In this document: one piece after another, positions 52,064-60,530 of the stretch
How positions within the stretch are numbered: the stretch's first letter is position 1
Layout of the letters: every line of letters begins with the position of its first letter
From: BRH-c25 sp035627615
Lineage (GTDB): Bacteria; Bacillota; Clostridia; Lutisporales; Lutisporaceae
DNA: 64,000 nt
Direction of reading: 5' to 3'
NCBI GenBank assembly: GCA_035627615.1
Contig: DASPLL010000057.1
Coordinates: 22,852 to 86,851, forward strand
Made by a program: the position numbers and the translations under genes
The notes under the pieces: model-generated
Databases searched by the model: none
Told to the model about the DNA's origin: nothing
Seen by the model: the letters and a program-made list of their open reading frames with translations, nothing else

Positions 52064-53071
52064 ATGGCATTAAGAGTAGGTATTAATGGTTTCGGCAGAA
52101 TTGGAAGGCCGGTATTTAAAATTGCACAGGAGAAATTCGGGAAAGATGCAGAGATAGTTCTGATAAATGATTTGACAGATCCCAAAACACTGGCACATTT
52201 ATTGAAATACGACAGCACATATGGAAGATATGAGGGTGATGTCCAGTCTAAGGAGCATTCAATAGTTGTCAATGGAAAAGAAATTGAGATTTGTGCAGAA
52301 ACAAAACCTGAGAATATCAAATGGGGAGAGTACGGGGTAGATGTAGTTCTTGAGTCCACAGGCAGATTCACCAGCAAGGAAGCTGCTATGGCACATGTTG
52401 CAGGGGGAGCCAAGAAGGTTGTAATATCTGCTCCTGCAAAGAACGAGGACATCACAATCGTAATGGGTGTAAATGAGGATAAATACGATCCTGAAAAGCA
52501 TGTAATAATATCCAATGCTTCTTGTACAACGAACTGTTTAGCTCCGGTAGCTAAAGTACTTCATGAGAATTTCGGCATTGTGAAGGGTTTGATGAATACC
52601 ATCCATTCATACACAAATGACCAGAGGATACTTGATCAGCCGCACTCAGACCTCAGAAGGTCAAGAGCTGCTGCATTATCGATAATCCCTACCACTACAG
52701 GTGCTGCAAAAGCAGTTGCTTTAGTGCTTCCGGAGCTTAAAGGCAAGCTCACAGGTCTTTCAATGAGAGTTCCCACCCCTACAGTTTCGGTAGTCGACCT
52801 TGTTGCGGACCTTGAAAAGAATGTTACTGTTGACGAAGTAAATGCAGCGCTTAAGAGAGCAGCAGAGAATGAACTCAAAGGCATACTGGAGTATTGCAAT
52901 GAGCCGCTTGTATCTTCAGATTTCAGAGGGAACCCTCATTCTTCGATACTGGATGCACTGTCAACCATGGTTATACAGGACAACATGGTAAAAGTCATTT
53001 CATGGTATGACAATGAGTGGGGTTATTCCAACAGAATAGTCGACCTGCTGAAATTCATGGCAAGTAAATAA
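52064..53071 (+). CDS. gap: Glyceraldehyde-3-phosphate dehydrogenase
   Basis: NAD-dependent glycolytic enzyme of 335 residues. The Rossmann start is RVGINGFGRIGRP, the catalytic Cys is in SNASCTTNCLAP, and the C-terminal segment is WYDNEWGYSNR. The ATG at 52064 follows AGGAGG that overlaps the end of cggR. It makes 1,3-bisphosphoglycerate for the phosphoglycerate kinase encoded next. Confidence 0.97.
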   Translation: MALRVGINGFGRIGRPVFKIAQEKFGKDAEIVLINDLTDPKTLAHLLKYDSTYGRYEGDVQSKEHSIVVNGKEIEICAETKPENIKWGEYGVDVVLESTGRFTSKEAAMAHVAGGAKKVVISAPAKNEDITIVMGVNEDKYDPEKHVIISNASCTTNCLAPVAKVLHENFGIVKGLMNTIHSYTNDQRILDQPHSDLRRSRAAALSIIPTTTGAAKAVALVLPELKGKLTGLSMRVPTPTVSVVDLVADLEKNVTVDEVNAALKRAAENELKGILEYCNEPLVSSDFRGNPHSSILDALSTMVIQDNMVKVISWYDNEWGYSNRIVDLLKFMASK

Positions 53072-53166
53072 ACCCTATAAGGAGACATTTCAGTCCGGTT
53101 TTGCAGGCTAACCTCGAAGCCGGGCTGAATAATTTAAAGATTTAAAATATGGATGGGAGGGATTTT

Positions 53167-54354
53167 ATGTTGAACAAGAAGTCCATACAGGATATAGATG
53201 TCAAGGGTAAAAAAGTACTTGTGAGAGTTGATTTCAATGTCCCCATAGATGAAAGCGGCAGTATCACCGATGACAGGAGAATCAGAGAGGCACTTCCCAC
53301 AATCAAGTACTTGAGAGAGCATAATGCCAGGGTTATTCTGATGTCTCACCTTGGAAGGCCAAAGGGAAAGTTTAATGCCAAGTATTCCTTGAAGCCTGTG
53401 GCTGAAAGACTGTCAGAGAAGCTGGGAGCCGATGTCAGGCTTGCAGGGGATGTGATTGGGGATGAGGTTCAGGCAATGGCTGATAGTCTTAAGGAAGGGG
53501 ATGTAATGCTCCTTGAGAATGTCAGGTTTTATGAAGAAGAAGAAAAGAATGACAAGGAGTTTTCCAAAAAGCTTGCAGCAATTGGCGATATATATGTGAA
53601 TGACGCCTTTGGCACTGCACACAGAGCCCATGCTACTACAGCAGGGATTGCGGATTACCTGCCTTCAGCAATAGGCTTTCTGATAAAGAAGGAGCTTGAC
53701 ATAATGGGTAAGGCACTAACAAAGCCTGAAAGACCATTTATTGCAATCCTGGGCGGCGCCAAGGTTTCTGACAAAATTGGGGTTATTGAGAACCTGATGG
53801 ATAAGGTCGATGCTCTGCTGATAGGTGGTGGAATGGCATTTACCTTCTATAAGGCAATGGGACATGAGATAGGCAAATCAATACTTGAGGCGGATAAAAC
53901 AGCGCTGGCGGGAGAAATTCTCGGGAAAGCAAAAGAGAAGCATGTGAAGCTGATGCTTCCAATAGATATTGTTGTCGCTCCCGAATTCAATAATGACGCA
54001 CCGAGGAAAACAGTATCAGTGGATATGATTCCTGAAGACCAGTTGGGCCTTGATATTGGTGAAAGCACAAGAGAAGTATTTTCTGATATAGTAAAAAATG
54101 CAAAGACAGTCGTTTGGAATGGCCCTATGGGAGTGTTCGAAATGTCCAATTTTGCAAAAGGTACCTTTGCGCTTGCTGAAGCGATGTCTGAATGCAAGGG
54201 AACAACCATCGTAGGCGGCGGTGATTCTGCTGCGGCAGTAGAACAATTAGGCTTTGCAGATAAGATAACCCATATATCCACCGGTGGCGGCGCTTCCCTT
54301 GAATTTCTTGAAGGCAAAGTGCTTCCGGGGATAGATGTGATAGACGAAAAGTAA
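53167..54354 (+). CDS. pgk: Phosphoglycerate kinase
   Basis: Two-domain kinase of 395 residues that makes ATP from 1,3-bisphosphoglycerate. The N-terminal substrate motif is VRVDFNVPID, with SHLGRPKG following. The nucleotide-binding region has LGGAKVSDKIGV, and the C-terminal segment is GGGDSAAAVEQLG. The ATG at 53167 follows GGGAGGG. The stop is 3 nt before repeat element G, which separates it from tpiA. Confidence 0.97.
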   Translation: MLNKKSIQDIDVKGKKVLVRVDFNVPIDESGSITDDRRIREALPTIKYLREHNARVILMSHLGRPKGKFNAKYSLKPVAERLSEKLGADVRLAGDVIGDEVQAMADSLKEGDVMLLENVRFYEEEEKNDKEFSKKLAAIGDIYVNDAFGTAHRAHATTAGIADYLPSAIGFLIKKELDIMGKALTKPERPFIAILGGAKVSDKIGVIENLMDKVDALLIGGGMAFTFYKAMGHEIGKSILEADKTALAGEILGKAKEKHVKLMLPIDIVVAPEFNNDAPRKTVSVDMIPEDQLGLDIGESTREVFSDIVKNAKTVVWNGPMGVFEMSNFAKGTFALAEAMSECKGTTIVGGGDSAAAVEQLGFADKITHISTGGGASLEFLEGKVLPGIDVIDEK

Positions 54355-54357
54355 ACA

Positions 54358-54425
54358 GATTACGGGGTTACGGGGTTTCGGGGTTCCGAGGTACCGGGGT
54401 GTAGGGAACGCATTATATGCGTTCC
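54358..54425. repeat. Repeat element G: octad run plus 21-nt palindrome
   Basis: Units GATTACGG, GGTTACGG, GGTTTCGG, GGTTCCGA, GGTACCGG and GGTGTAGG start every 8 nt from 54358 to 54398. GTAGGG then leads into the palindrome GGAACGCAT-TAT-ATGCGTTCC (54405-54425). The build, a unit run ending in GTAGGG and then a palindrome, matches element A. It lies within the glycolytic operon between pgk and tpiA. Confidence 0.83.
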
Positions 54426-54474
54426 GCTAATGAAGCACTTAATATGAGATAAAGGAAATTTTGGAGGTAAGATT

Positions 54475-55227
54475 ATGCGTAGACCGTTAATAGCCGGAAA
54501 CTGGAAAATGAACAAGACCGTAGGTGAAGCAGTTAAGCTTGTAGAAGAGCTCAAGCCTCTTGTAAAAGGCGCTGCTGCTGAAGTGGTCGTATGCCCGACT
54601 TTCGTATGTCTGAATGATGCGGTTAAAGTTGCAAGCGGGAGCAACATTGGTGTTGGGGCACAGAATATGTATTATAAGGAAAGTGGAGCTTACACAGGTG
54701 AGATTTCTCCTGTATTCTTAAAGGATATGAAGGTAGAATATGTGATCCTGGGACACTCTGAGCGCAGGGAGTATTTCAAGGAAAGCGATTCAGAAATCAA
54801 CAAGAAGGTGATTTCAGCTCTGGACCATGGACTGAAACCAATCCTTTGTGTAGGAGAAACATTGGAACAGAGAGAGGCAGGTACAACCTTCAAAGTGATC
54901 GCATCGCAGGTGAAAGGGTGTCTTGCAGGTCTGGAGAACAGGAAGCTTGACGACCTCATAGTAGCTTATGAACCGGTATGGGCTATAGGAACCGGCAAAA
55001 CTGCAACCAGCCAGGACGCCAATGAGGTTATAGGCTTTATAAGGAAACAGTTTGCAGAAATCCTTGGGAATGAAGTGGCTGATAAGACAAGAATACTATA
55101 CGGCGGCAGCGTCAAGTCCTCAAACACAAAAGAGCTCATGGCTATGCCGGAAATAGACGGAGCCCTTGTTGGAGGAGCAAGCCTGGATGCTGCTGAGTTT
55201 TCTAAAATTGTCAATTACAACTCATGA
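54475..55227 (+). CDS. tpiA: Triosephosphate isomerase
   Basis: TIM-barrel isomerase of 250 residues. It has the N-terminal AGNWKMNKT with the active-site Lys and LGHSERREYF with the electrophilic His. The catalytic Glu is in AYEPVWAIGTG, and the phosphate-binding segments are YGGSVKSSN and GGASLDA. TGGAGGTAAG precedes the ATG at 54475. It lies between repeat element G and eno. Confidence 0.97.
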   Translation: MRRPLIAGNWKMNKTVGEAVKLVEELKPLVKGAAAEVVVCPTFVCLNDAVKVASGSNIGVGAQNMYYKESGAYTGEISPVFLKDMKVEYVILGHSERREYFKESDSEINKKVISALDHGLKPILCVGETLEQREAGTTFKVIASQVKGCLAGLENRKLDDLIVAYEPVWAIGTGKTATSQDANEVIGFIRKQFAEILGNEVADKTRILYGGSVKSSNTKELMAMPEIDGALVGGASLDAAEFSKIVNYNS

Positions 55228-55258
55228 TAAATATAGTTTTAAAGGAGGATATTGATTT

Positions 55259-56560
55259 ATGACGGTAATAACAGATATATTTGCCAGAGAGATAATGGAC
55301 TCAAGAGGGAATCCGACCGTGGAGGTTGAAATCGAACTTGAGGGTGGAGCTTTAGGAAGGGCTGCAGTGCCTTCAGGAGCATCAACCGGTGCTTTTGAAG
55401 CTGTGGAACTGAGAGACGGCGACAAGTCAAGATACCTTGGCAAGGGTGTTTTAAATGCTGTAAATAATGTAAATGAGATAATTGCTCCTGAGATAATCGG
55501 AATGAACGCTCTCGACCAGGTTGCAATAGATGAGGCGCTTATTGAACTGGATGGAACTCCAAACAAAGCTAAGCTTGGTGCAAATGCAATACTTGGTGTG
55601 TCCCTTGCAGTAGCTCATGCAGCCGCAGAGGCACTGGGACTCCCTCTTTATCAATATGTCGGCGGAGTAAATGCCAAGACTCTTCCTGTTCCTATGATGA
55701 ACATACTTAATGGCGGCAAGCATGCTGACAACAATGTCGACATCCAGGAATTCATGGTAATGCCTGTAGGGGCTGAAAGCTTCAAGGAAGCTTTGAGAAT
55801 GTGTGCGGAAGTGTTCCACAACCTCAAGTCGGTGCTGAAGTCAAAAGGTTATAATACAGCTGTTGGAGACGAGGGCGGTTTTGCACCCAATCTGAAGTCC
55901 AATGAAGAAGCTCTTCAGGTAATAGTAGAAGCGATAAACAAAGCCGGATATAAGCCTGGCAAGGAGTTTTTCATTGCTCTGGACCCTGCAGCTACAGAAA
56001 TGTTTGAAGAAGCTAAGGCAAAGGGTCAGGAAGGCAAGTATTATTTCTGGAAATCGGACTTTATGAAGACAAAAGAAGAGATGGTAGAATATTGGGCTGA
56101 CCTTGTCAACAGGTATCCGATAATATCAATTGAAGACGGTATGGCAGAAGAGGATTGGGACGGCTGGAAGCTTATGACAGACAAGCTGGGCGGAAAGATT
56201 CAGCTGGTAGGAGACGATCTCTTTGTTACAAATACTGAAAGATTATCAAAGGGTATCAAGCTTGGTGTGTGCAACTCAATTCTCATAAAGGTCAACCAGA
56301 TCGGAACTTTGACAGAGACATTGGATGCAATACAGATGGCAAACAGGGCAGGATATACAGCTGTTATTTCTCACCGTTCCGGTGAAACTGAGGATGTTAC
56401 AATTGCTGATTTGGTTGTTGCAGTAAATGCGGGACAGATAAAAACCGGCGCTCCCTCAAGAACTGACAGGGTTGCAAAGTACAATCAGCTTATGAGGATA
56501 GAAGAAGGTCTGGATACAATGGCAAAATATTTGGGCATAAATGCGTTTTTTAATCTATAA
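55259..56560 (+). CDS. eno: Enolase
   Basis: Phosphopyruvate hydratase of 433 residues. It has the N-terminal AREIMDSRGNPTVEVE, the substrate loop SGASTGAFE, GDEGGFAPN with an active-site Glu, and SHRSGETEDVTIADL near the C-terminus. AAAGGAGG precedes the ATG at 55259. Phosphoglycerate mutase, which many Firmicutes encode between tpiA and eno, is absent here: only 31 nt separate the two genes. Confidence 0.97.
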   Translation: MTVITDIFAREIMDSRGNPTVEVEIELEGGALGRAAVPSGASTGAFEAVELRDGDKSRYLGKGVLNAVNNVNEIIAPEIIGMNALDQVAIDEALIELDGTPNKAKLGANAILGVSLAVAHAAAEALGLPLYQYVGGVNAKTLPVPMMNILNGGKHADNNVDIQEFMVMPVGAESFKEALRMCAEVFHNLKSVLKSKGYNTAVGDEGGFAPNLKSNEEALQVIVEAINKAGYKPGKEFFIALDPAATEMFEEAKAKGQEGKYYFWKSDFMKTKEEMVEYWADLVNRYPIISIEDGMAEEDWDGWKLMTDKLGGKIQLVGDDLFVTNTERLSKGIKLGVCNSILIKVNQIGTLTETLDAIQMANRAGYTAVISHRSGETEDVTIADLVVAVNAGQIKTGAPSRTDRVAKYNQLMRIEEGLDTMAKYLGINAFFNL

Positions 56561-56589
56561 GTGCTATACAATTTAAAAATATGTGATAT

Positions 56590-56626
56590 AATAATGGGGT
56601 ATAGTAAATATCCCATTATTGTGTTT
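56590..56626 (+). terminator. Probable terminator of the glycolytic operon
   Basis: AATAATGGG (56590-56598) pairs with CCCATTATT (56612-56620), followed by a T-rich GTGTTTT. The loop is 13 nt and can form extra pairs. Confidence 0.7.
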
Positions 56627-56772
56627 TATCAATCTTTGTGTTAGAATGTTTCATGTAGGATTACACCTAAAATTTGGGTGTATAAAAAGCGGAAAGAGCG
56701 AAAGAATAGATGTACTACGCGTTCTTTTGGCACAAAGAGATGAGAACTACAGGAAGATGGGAGGTGCTGGGA

Positions 56773-57003
56773 GTGAGAATAGCTTTAATAATTTTACAGT
56801 ACATTGTTTGTCTGACATTAATTGTGAGCGTGCTTTTACAGCCGGGAAGAAGTGCCGGACTGTCCGGTTCAATAGCTGGAGGTGCGGAGCAGCTTTTCGG
56901 AAAGAAAGCAAGCAAAGGCTACGAAGCCTTGTTTTCTAAGTTGACAACAGCAAGTGCAATTTTGTTCATGGTTTTATCGGTTGTACTGGTACTTGTAAAA
57001 TAA
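56773..57003 (+). CDS. secG: SecG protein-export membrane subunit
   Basis: Small auxiliary subunit of the Sec translocon, 76 residues with two membrane helices (about 2-22 and 55-75). The conserved connecting segment is LLQPGRSAGLSGSIAGGAEQ, followed by LFGKK. The GTG at 56773 is chosen because GGGAGGTG lies about 7 nt upstream and gives the normal length. Earlier in-frame codons from 56710 would add about 20 unusual residues. In many Firmicutes secG stands near rnr, smpB and ssrA, as it does here. Confidence 0.92.
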   Translation: MRIALIILQYIVCLTLIVSVLLQPGRSAGLSGSIAGGAEQLFGKKASKGYEALFSKLTTASAILFMVLSVVLVLVK

Positions 57004-57016
57004 TATTTTGATAATA

Positions 57017-57042
57017 ATAGCCTGACATTAATGTTAGGCTAT
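57017..57042 (+). promoter_or_regulatory. 13-bp inverted repeat after secG
   Basis: ATAGCCTGACATT (57017-57029) pairs with AATGTTAGGCTAT (57030-57042) with one G-T mismatch pair. It has no loop spacer and no T-run. It could act as a weak bidirectional terminator or as an operator for hppA. Confidence 0.5.
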
Positions 57043-57105
57043 ATTATGTATAAATCATGTATACAGTATTATGAGTATCATGGAAATGTTTAGGAGGGTT
57101 ATTGG

Positions 57106-59070
57106 ATGAATTTAATGATTCTGGCTCCGCTGGCAGGAGTGCTTGCGCTGGTTTTCGCATGGATATTGGCTACCGGCATAGGCAGGAAAGATCCCGGAAA
57201 CGACAGGATGAAAGCTATAATGGGCTATATCCATGAAGGGGCAATGGCATTCCTGTTCAGGGAATACAAGGTGCTTGCCGTATTTATTCTGGTTTTGTCC
57301 ATTATTATAGGGATATTCCTTAATAGCTGGCTGACCGCAGTATGCTTCATTATCGGAGCAGGCTGTTCAATACTTGCAGGCTTCTTTGGTATGCAGGTGG
57401 CGACAAAAGCAAATGCAAGAACAGCAAGTGCAGCACAGAGAGGGCAGAATGAAGCTCTTGGCATCGCTTTCAGGGGTGGAGCTGTAATGGGAATGTGTGT
57501 TGTTGGTCTGGGTCTCCTTGGCGTTGGTATTTTATTTATCATCATTAAGGATGCTGCCGTAGTAACAGGTTTTGGGCTGGGTGCCAGTTCCATTGCATTG
57601 TTTGCCCGTGTAGGCGGAGGTATATATACAAAAGCTGCTGATGTTGGTGCTGATCTTGTAGGTAAGGTGGAAGCAGGCATACCGGAGGACGATCCGAGAA
57701 ATCCGGCAGTTATAGCCGACAATGTCGGAGATAATGTTGGTGATGTGGCCGGTATGGGTGCTGACTTGTTTGAATCCTATGTGGGCTCGATTATATCTGC
57801 AATAACCCTTGGCGCGATATTTTATGCAGGTAAGGCGGAAGGTGTATTGTTTCCTTTGCTCTTATCCGCTATAGGTATTATTGCTTCGATAATAGGCACT
57901 ATTTTTGTAAGAACCGATGAGAAGAGCAATCCGCAAAATGCTCTCAGAAATGGTACATATGGCAGTTCTTTGATAGTAATAGCCGCATCCTTTATATTGA
58001 GCAGATATATGTTCGGTAATCTGAATGCCTTCTGGGCAGTTTCTGCAGGATTAGTTGTAGGTATGATTATAGGTTATCTTACAGAGGTATATACTTCTGG
58101 TGATTACAAGTACGTAAAGAAAATTGCACAGCAGTCCAGTACAGGACCGGCAACCACCATAATAAGCGGCCTTGGAGTAGGCATGCTTTCCACTGTAGCT
58201 CCGGTGATCTTCATAGCTCTGGCAGTGCTTGTGTCATATAAGTTTGCAGGACTTTATGGTATAGCCCTTGCAGCAGTCGGAATGCTTTCAACCACTGGTA
58301 TGACAGTTGCGGTAGATGCCTACGGTCCTATTGCCGATAATGCCGGGGGCATCGCTGAAATGGCAGGTTTGCCAAAATCCGTAAGAGCAATAACTGATAA
58401 GCTTGATTCAGTAGGCAATACCACAGCTGCAATAGGAAAGGGCTTTGCTATAGGCTCTGCCGCGCTGACAGCACTTGCACTGTTTGTATCGTATTCACAG
58501 GCTGTACAGCTTGAAAGGATAGACATACTTGATCCCAATGTAATGATAGGCTTGTTCATCGGAGGCATGCTTCCATTCCTTTTTGCCGCCCTTACTATGG
58601 AAGCAGTAAGCAAGGCTGCCTATCAGATGATAGAAGAAGTCAGACGGCAGTTCAGAGAAATTCCGGGCATAATGGAAAGCGAAGCTAAGCCTGATTATGC
58701 AAGGTGTGTTGACATTTCTACTTCCGCAGCCTTAAGGGAAATGATCTTACCAGGTCTTTTAGCCGTAGCAGCTCCTGTACTTGTAGGTATGCTGCTGGGA
58801 AAAGGCGCTCTTGGAGGATTGATAGCCGGTGCTGTTGTTACCGGAGTTCTTCTGGCAATCATGATGGCAAACTCTGGCGGTGCATGGGATAATGCCAAGA
58901 AGTATATAGAGTCAGGGGAATACGGCGGTAAAGGAAGCGATCCGCATAAGGCAGCCGTTGTAGGAGATACAGTAGGAGATCCCTTTAAGGATACCGCAGG
59001 TCCTTCAATGAATATACTGATAAAGCTTATGACCATAGTTGCCTTGGTATTTGCACCATTATTCATTTAG
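57106..59070 (+). CDS. hppA: Membrane-bound ion-translocating pyrophosphatase (K+-dependent type)
   Basis: Couples pyrophosphate hydrolysis to Na+ or H+ pumping across the membrane; 654 residues with about 16 membrane helices. The catalytic loop DNVGDNVGDVAGMGADLFES is intact, as is the C-terminal GDTVGDPFKDTAGPS. The K+-dependence position reads GNTTAAIGKG (Ala rather than the Lys of K+-independent enzymes). Anaerobes of this kind often have Na+-pumping members, but the ion cannot be fixed here. AGGAGGG precedes the ATG. Confidence 0.95.
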   Translation: MNLMILAPLAGVLALVFAWILATGIGRKDPGNDRMKAIMGYIHEGAMAFLFREYKVLAVFILVLSIIIGIFLNSWLTAVCFIIGAGCSILAGFFGMQVATKANARTASAAQRGQNEALGIAFRGGAVMGMCVVGLGLLGVGILFIIIKDAAVVTGFGLGASSIALFARVGGGIYTKAADVGADLVGKVEAGIPEDDPRNPAVIADNVGDNVGDVAGMGADLFESYVGSIISAITLGAIFYAGKAEGVLFPLLLSAIGIIASIIGTIFVRTDEKSNPQNALRNGTYGSSLIVIAASFILSRYMFGNLNAFWAVSAGLVVGMIIGYLTEVYTSGDYKYVKKIAQQSSTGPATTIISGLGVGMLSTVAPVIFIALAVLVSYKFAGLYGIALAAVGMLSTTGMTVAVDAYGPIADNAGGIAEMAGLPKSVRAITDKLDSVGNTTAAIGKGFAIGSAALTALALFVSYSQAVQLERIDILDPNVMIGLFIGGMLPFLFAALTMEAVSKAAYQMIEEVRRQFREIPGIMESEAKPDYARCVDISTSAALREMILPGLLAVAAPVLVGMLLGKGALGGLIAGAVVTGVLLAIMMANSGGAWDNAKKYIESGEYGGKGSDPHKAAVVGDTVGDPFKDTAGPSMNILIKLMTIVALVFAPLFI

Positions 59071-59132
59071 TTTTCCGGATATCCGTAACCCTTATAGAAT
59101 TTGATAATAAATTTATAATCATGTAATATAAG

Positions 59133-59168
59133 AAGAGATGGTAGAAATTATCATCTCTTAATTTTTTT
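59133..59168 (+). terminator. Intrinsic terminator of hppA
   Basis: AAGAGATGGTA (59133-59143) pairs with TATCATCTCTT (59149-59159) with one G-U pair, followed by AA and a T-run. Confidence 0.9.
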
Positions 59169-59291
59169 ATGATATTGAACGCACTAGTATGCTTATGGGG
59201 TAGAGCGAATTCAATAGAGTCAAGGGAACATTTACGCGAAATTGGAACTAATTATATAAAATGTTTTTCGCGAAATGTAGAGGAGGTACCG

Positions 59292-59561
59292 ATGAAAGTA
59301 TTAGTGATTTATCTTATAGTCGTAAATATGGCAGCTTTTGGAATAATGGGGATAGACAAACACAAAGCACGCAGGCACAAAAGCAGGATAAGTGAAAACA
59401 GTATTTTTACCTCAGGTATAATAGGCGGAGGATTAGGTGTGCTGTTAGGAATGAGTTTTTTTCATCATAAAACCAAGCACCTGAAATTTAAAGTAGGAAT
59501 ACCTGTTATAGTGCTTTTGAATATTATTATGTTTGGATATTTAGTGCAAAAGTTAAAATAG
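59292..59561 (+). CDS. DUF1294 family small membrane protein
   Basis: A protein of 89 residues with three hydrophobic stretches and a basic segment DKHKARRHKSRISE typical of DUF1294 proteins. The FFHHKTKHLKFK motif follows. The function of the family is unknown. The ATG at 59292 follows GAGGAGGT, so the longer in-frame reading from 59169 is not used. It appears to be a single-gene unit after the hppA terminator. Confidence 0.82.
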   Translation: MKVLVIYLIVVNMAAFGIMGIDKHKARRHKSRISENSIFTSGIIGGGLGVLLGMSFFHHKTKHLKFKVGIPVIVLLNIIMFGYLVQKLK

Positions 59562-59744
59562 TAGAAGAGAATGTTTGCCTGGGAAATAATAATTGCAGTA
59601 TTGGTTGAAAAAGCGTTTTGAATGTTATGAAGCAAATGTGCTTATAATAACTGTAGATGTTTTAAGTACATGAATGCTTATAGGCCAGTGACCGGATTCA
59701 ATAACGTTAAGACTGCTTTTTGCGAATTTTAGGAGGTTATTTTC

Positions 59745-60530
59745 TTGAATAATATGAATAGCGAATATGCAAAGGAATTTTACTATGAGGGCAATAATAC
59801 CGGCGTACTGCTCATTCATGGATTCACAGGAACTCCCTCCGAAGTGCGTGTTCTTGGAGAGTACCTCAGGGACAAAGGATATACAGTGAAAGGAATCCTG
59901 CTGAAAGGCCATGGTACATCACCGGAGGATATGAAGAAATGCAGTTACAGGGATTGGATACGCGGAGCTGTAGAAGGTTACAAGGCATTGAAGCAGGAGT
60001 GCGATGAGGTATTTGCTGTGGGGCTTTCCATGGGAGGGCTTCTGTCCCTGTATCTGGCAAGAAATTACGATATAAAGGGCGCTGCAGTACTTTCAGCTCC
60101 AATAAGGATTCACGGCAAGTCGGCAGCCTTCGCTTTTATTGAAAGGAATTTCAGAACATATATATTAAGGAATCCTGAAAAGAAGGATATAAATATTATA
60201 AGCTATGATAAATCTCCAATAAAAAGTGTGCACAACTTGTTCAAGCTGATAAGGTATGTTAAGGCAAATCTTAAATTTATAGAAAAGCCCGTACTCATCA
60301 TGCAATCTTATGGTGACCGGACAGTGAGCCCTTTAAGTGCAAATATTATTTATAATAACATAGGTTCTAAGGACAAGAGTATAATCTATCTGCATAACAG
60401 CGGGCATATAATAACCTGTGATAATGAAAAGGAGCAGGTATTTAAGGAAGTGTACGGTTTTATAAAATCCAGGTCGGAATGGAACGGAGATAAGGATAAT
60501 GAAGAAAAGAGGTGTAGCAGTATTGGATAA
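59745..60530 (+). CDS. Alpha/beta-hydrolase carboxylesterase (Est30 type)
   Basis: Carboxylesterase or monoacylglycerol lipase-like hydrolase of 261 residues. The oxyanion segment is LLIHGFTGTPSE, the nucleophile Ser is in VGLSMGGLL, the Asp in SYGDRTVSP and the His in NSGHIITCD, so the triad is complete. The TTG at 59745 lies 8 nt after AGGAGG; an ATG at 59754 is too far away. The 3' end overlaps the start of rnr. In many Firmicutes this esterase gene stands between secG and rnr. Confidence 0.9.
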   Translation: MNNMNSEYAKEFYYEGNNTGVLLIHGFTGTPSEVRVLGEYLRDKGYTVKGILLKGHGTSPEDMKKCSYRDWIRGAVEGYKALKQECDEVFAVGLSMGGLLSLYLARNYDIKGAAVLSAPIRIHGKSAAFAFIERNFRTYILRNPEKKDINIISYDKSPIKSVHNLFKLIRYVKANLKFIEKPVLIMQSYGDRTVSPLSANIIYNNIGSKDKSIIYLHNSGHIITCDNEKEQVFKEVYGFIKSRSEWNGDKDNEEKRCSSIG

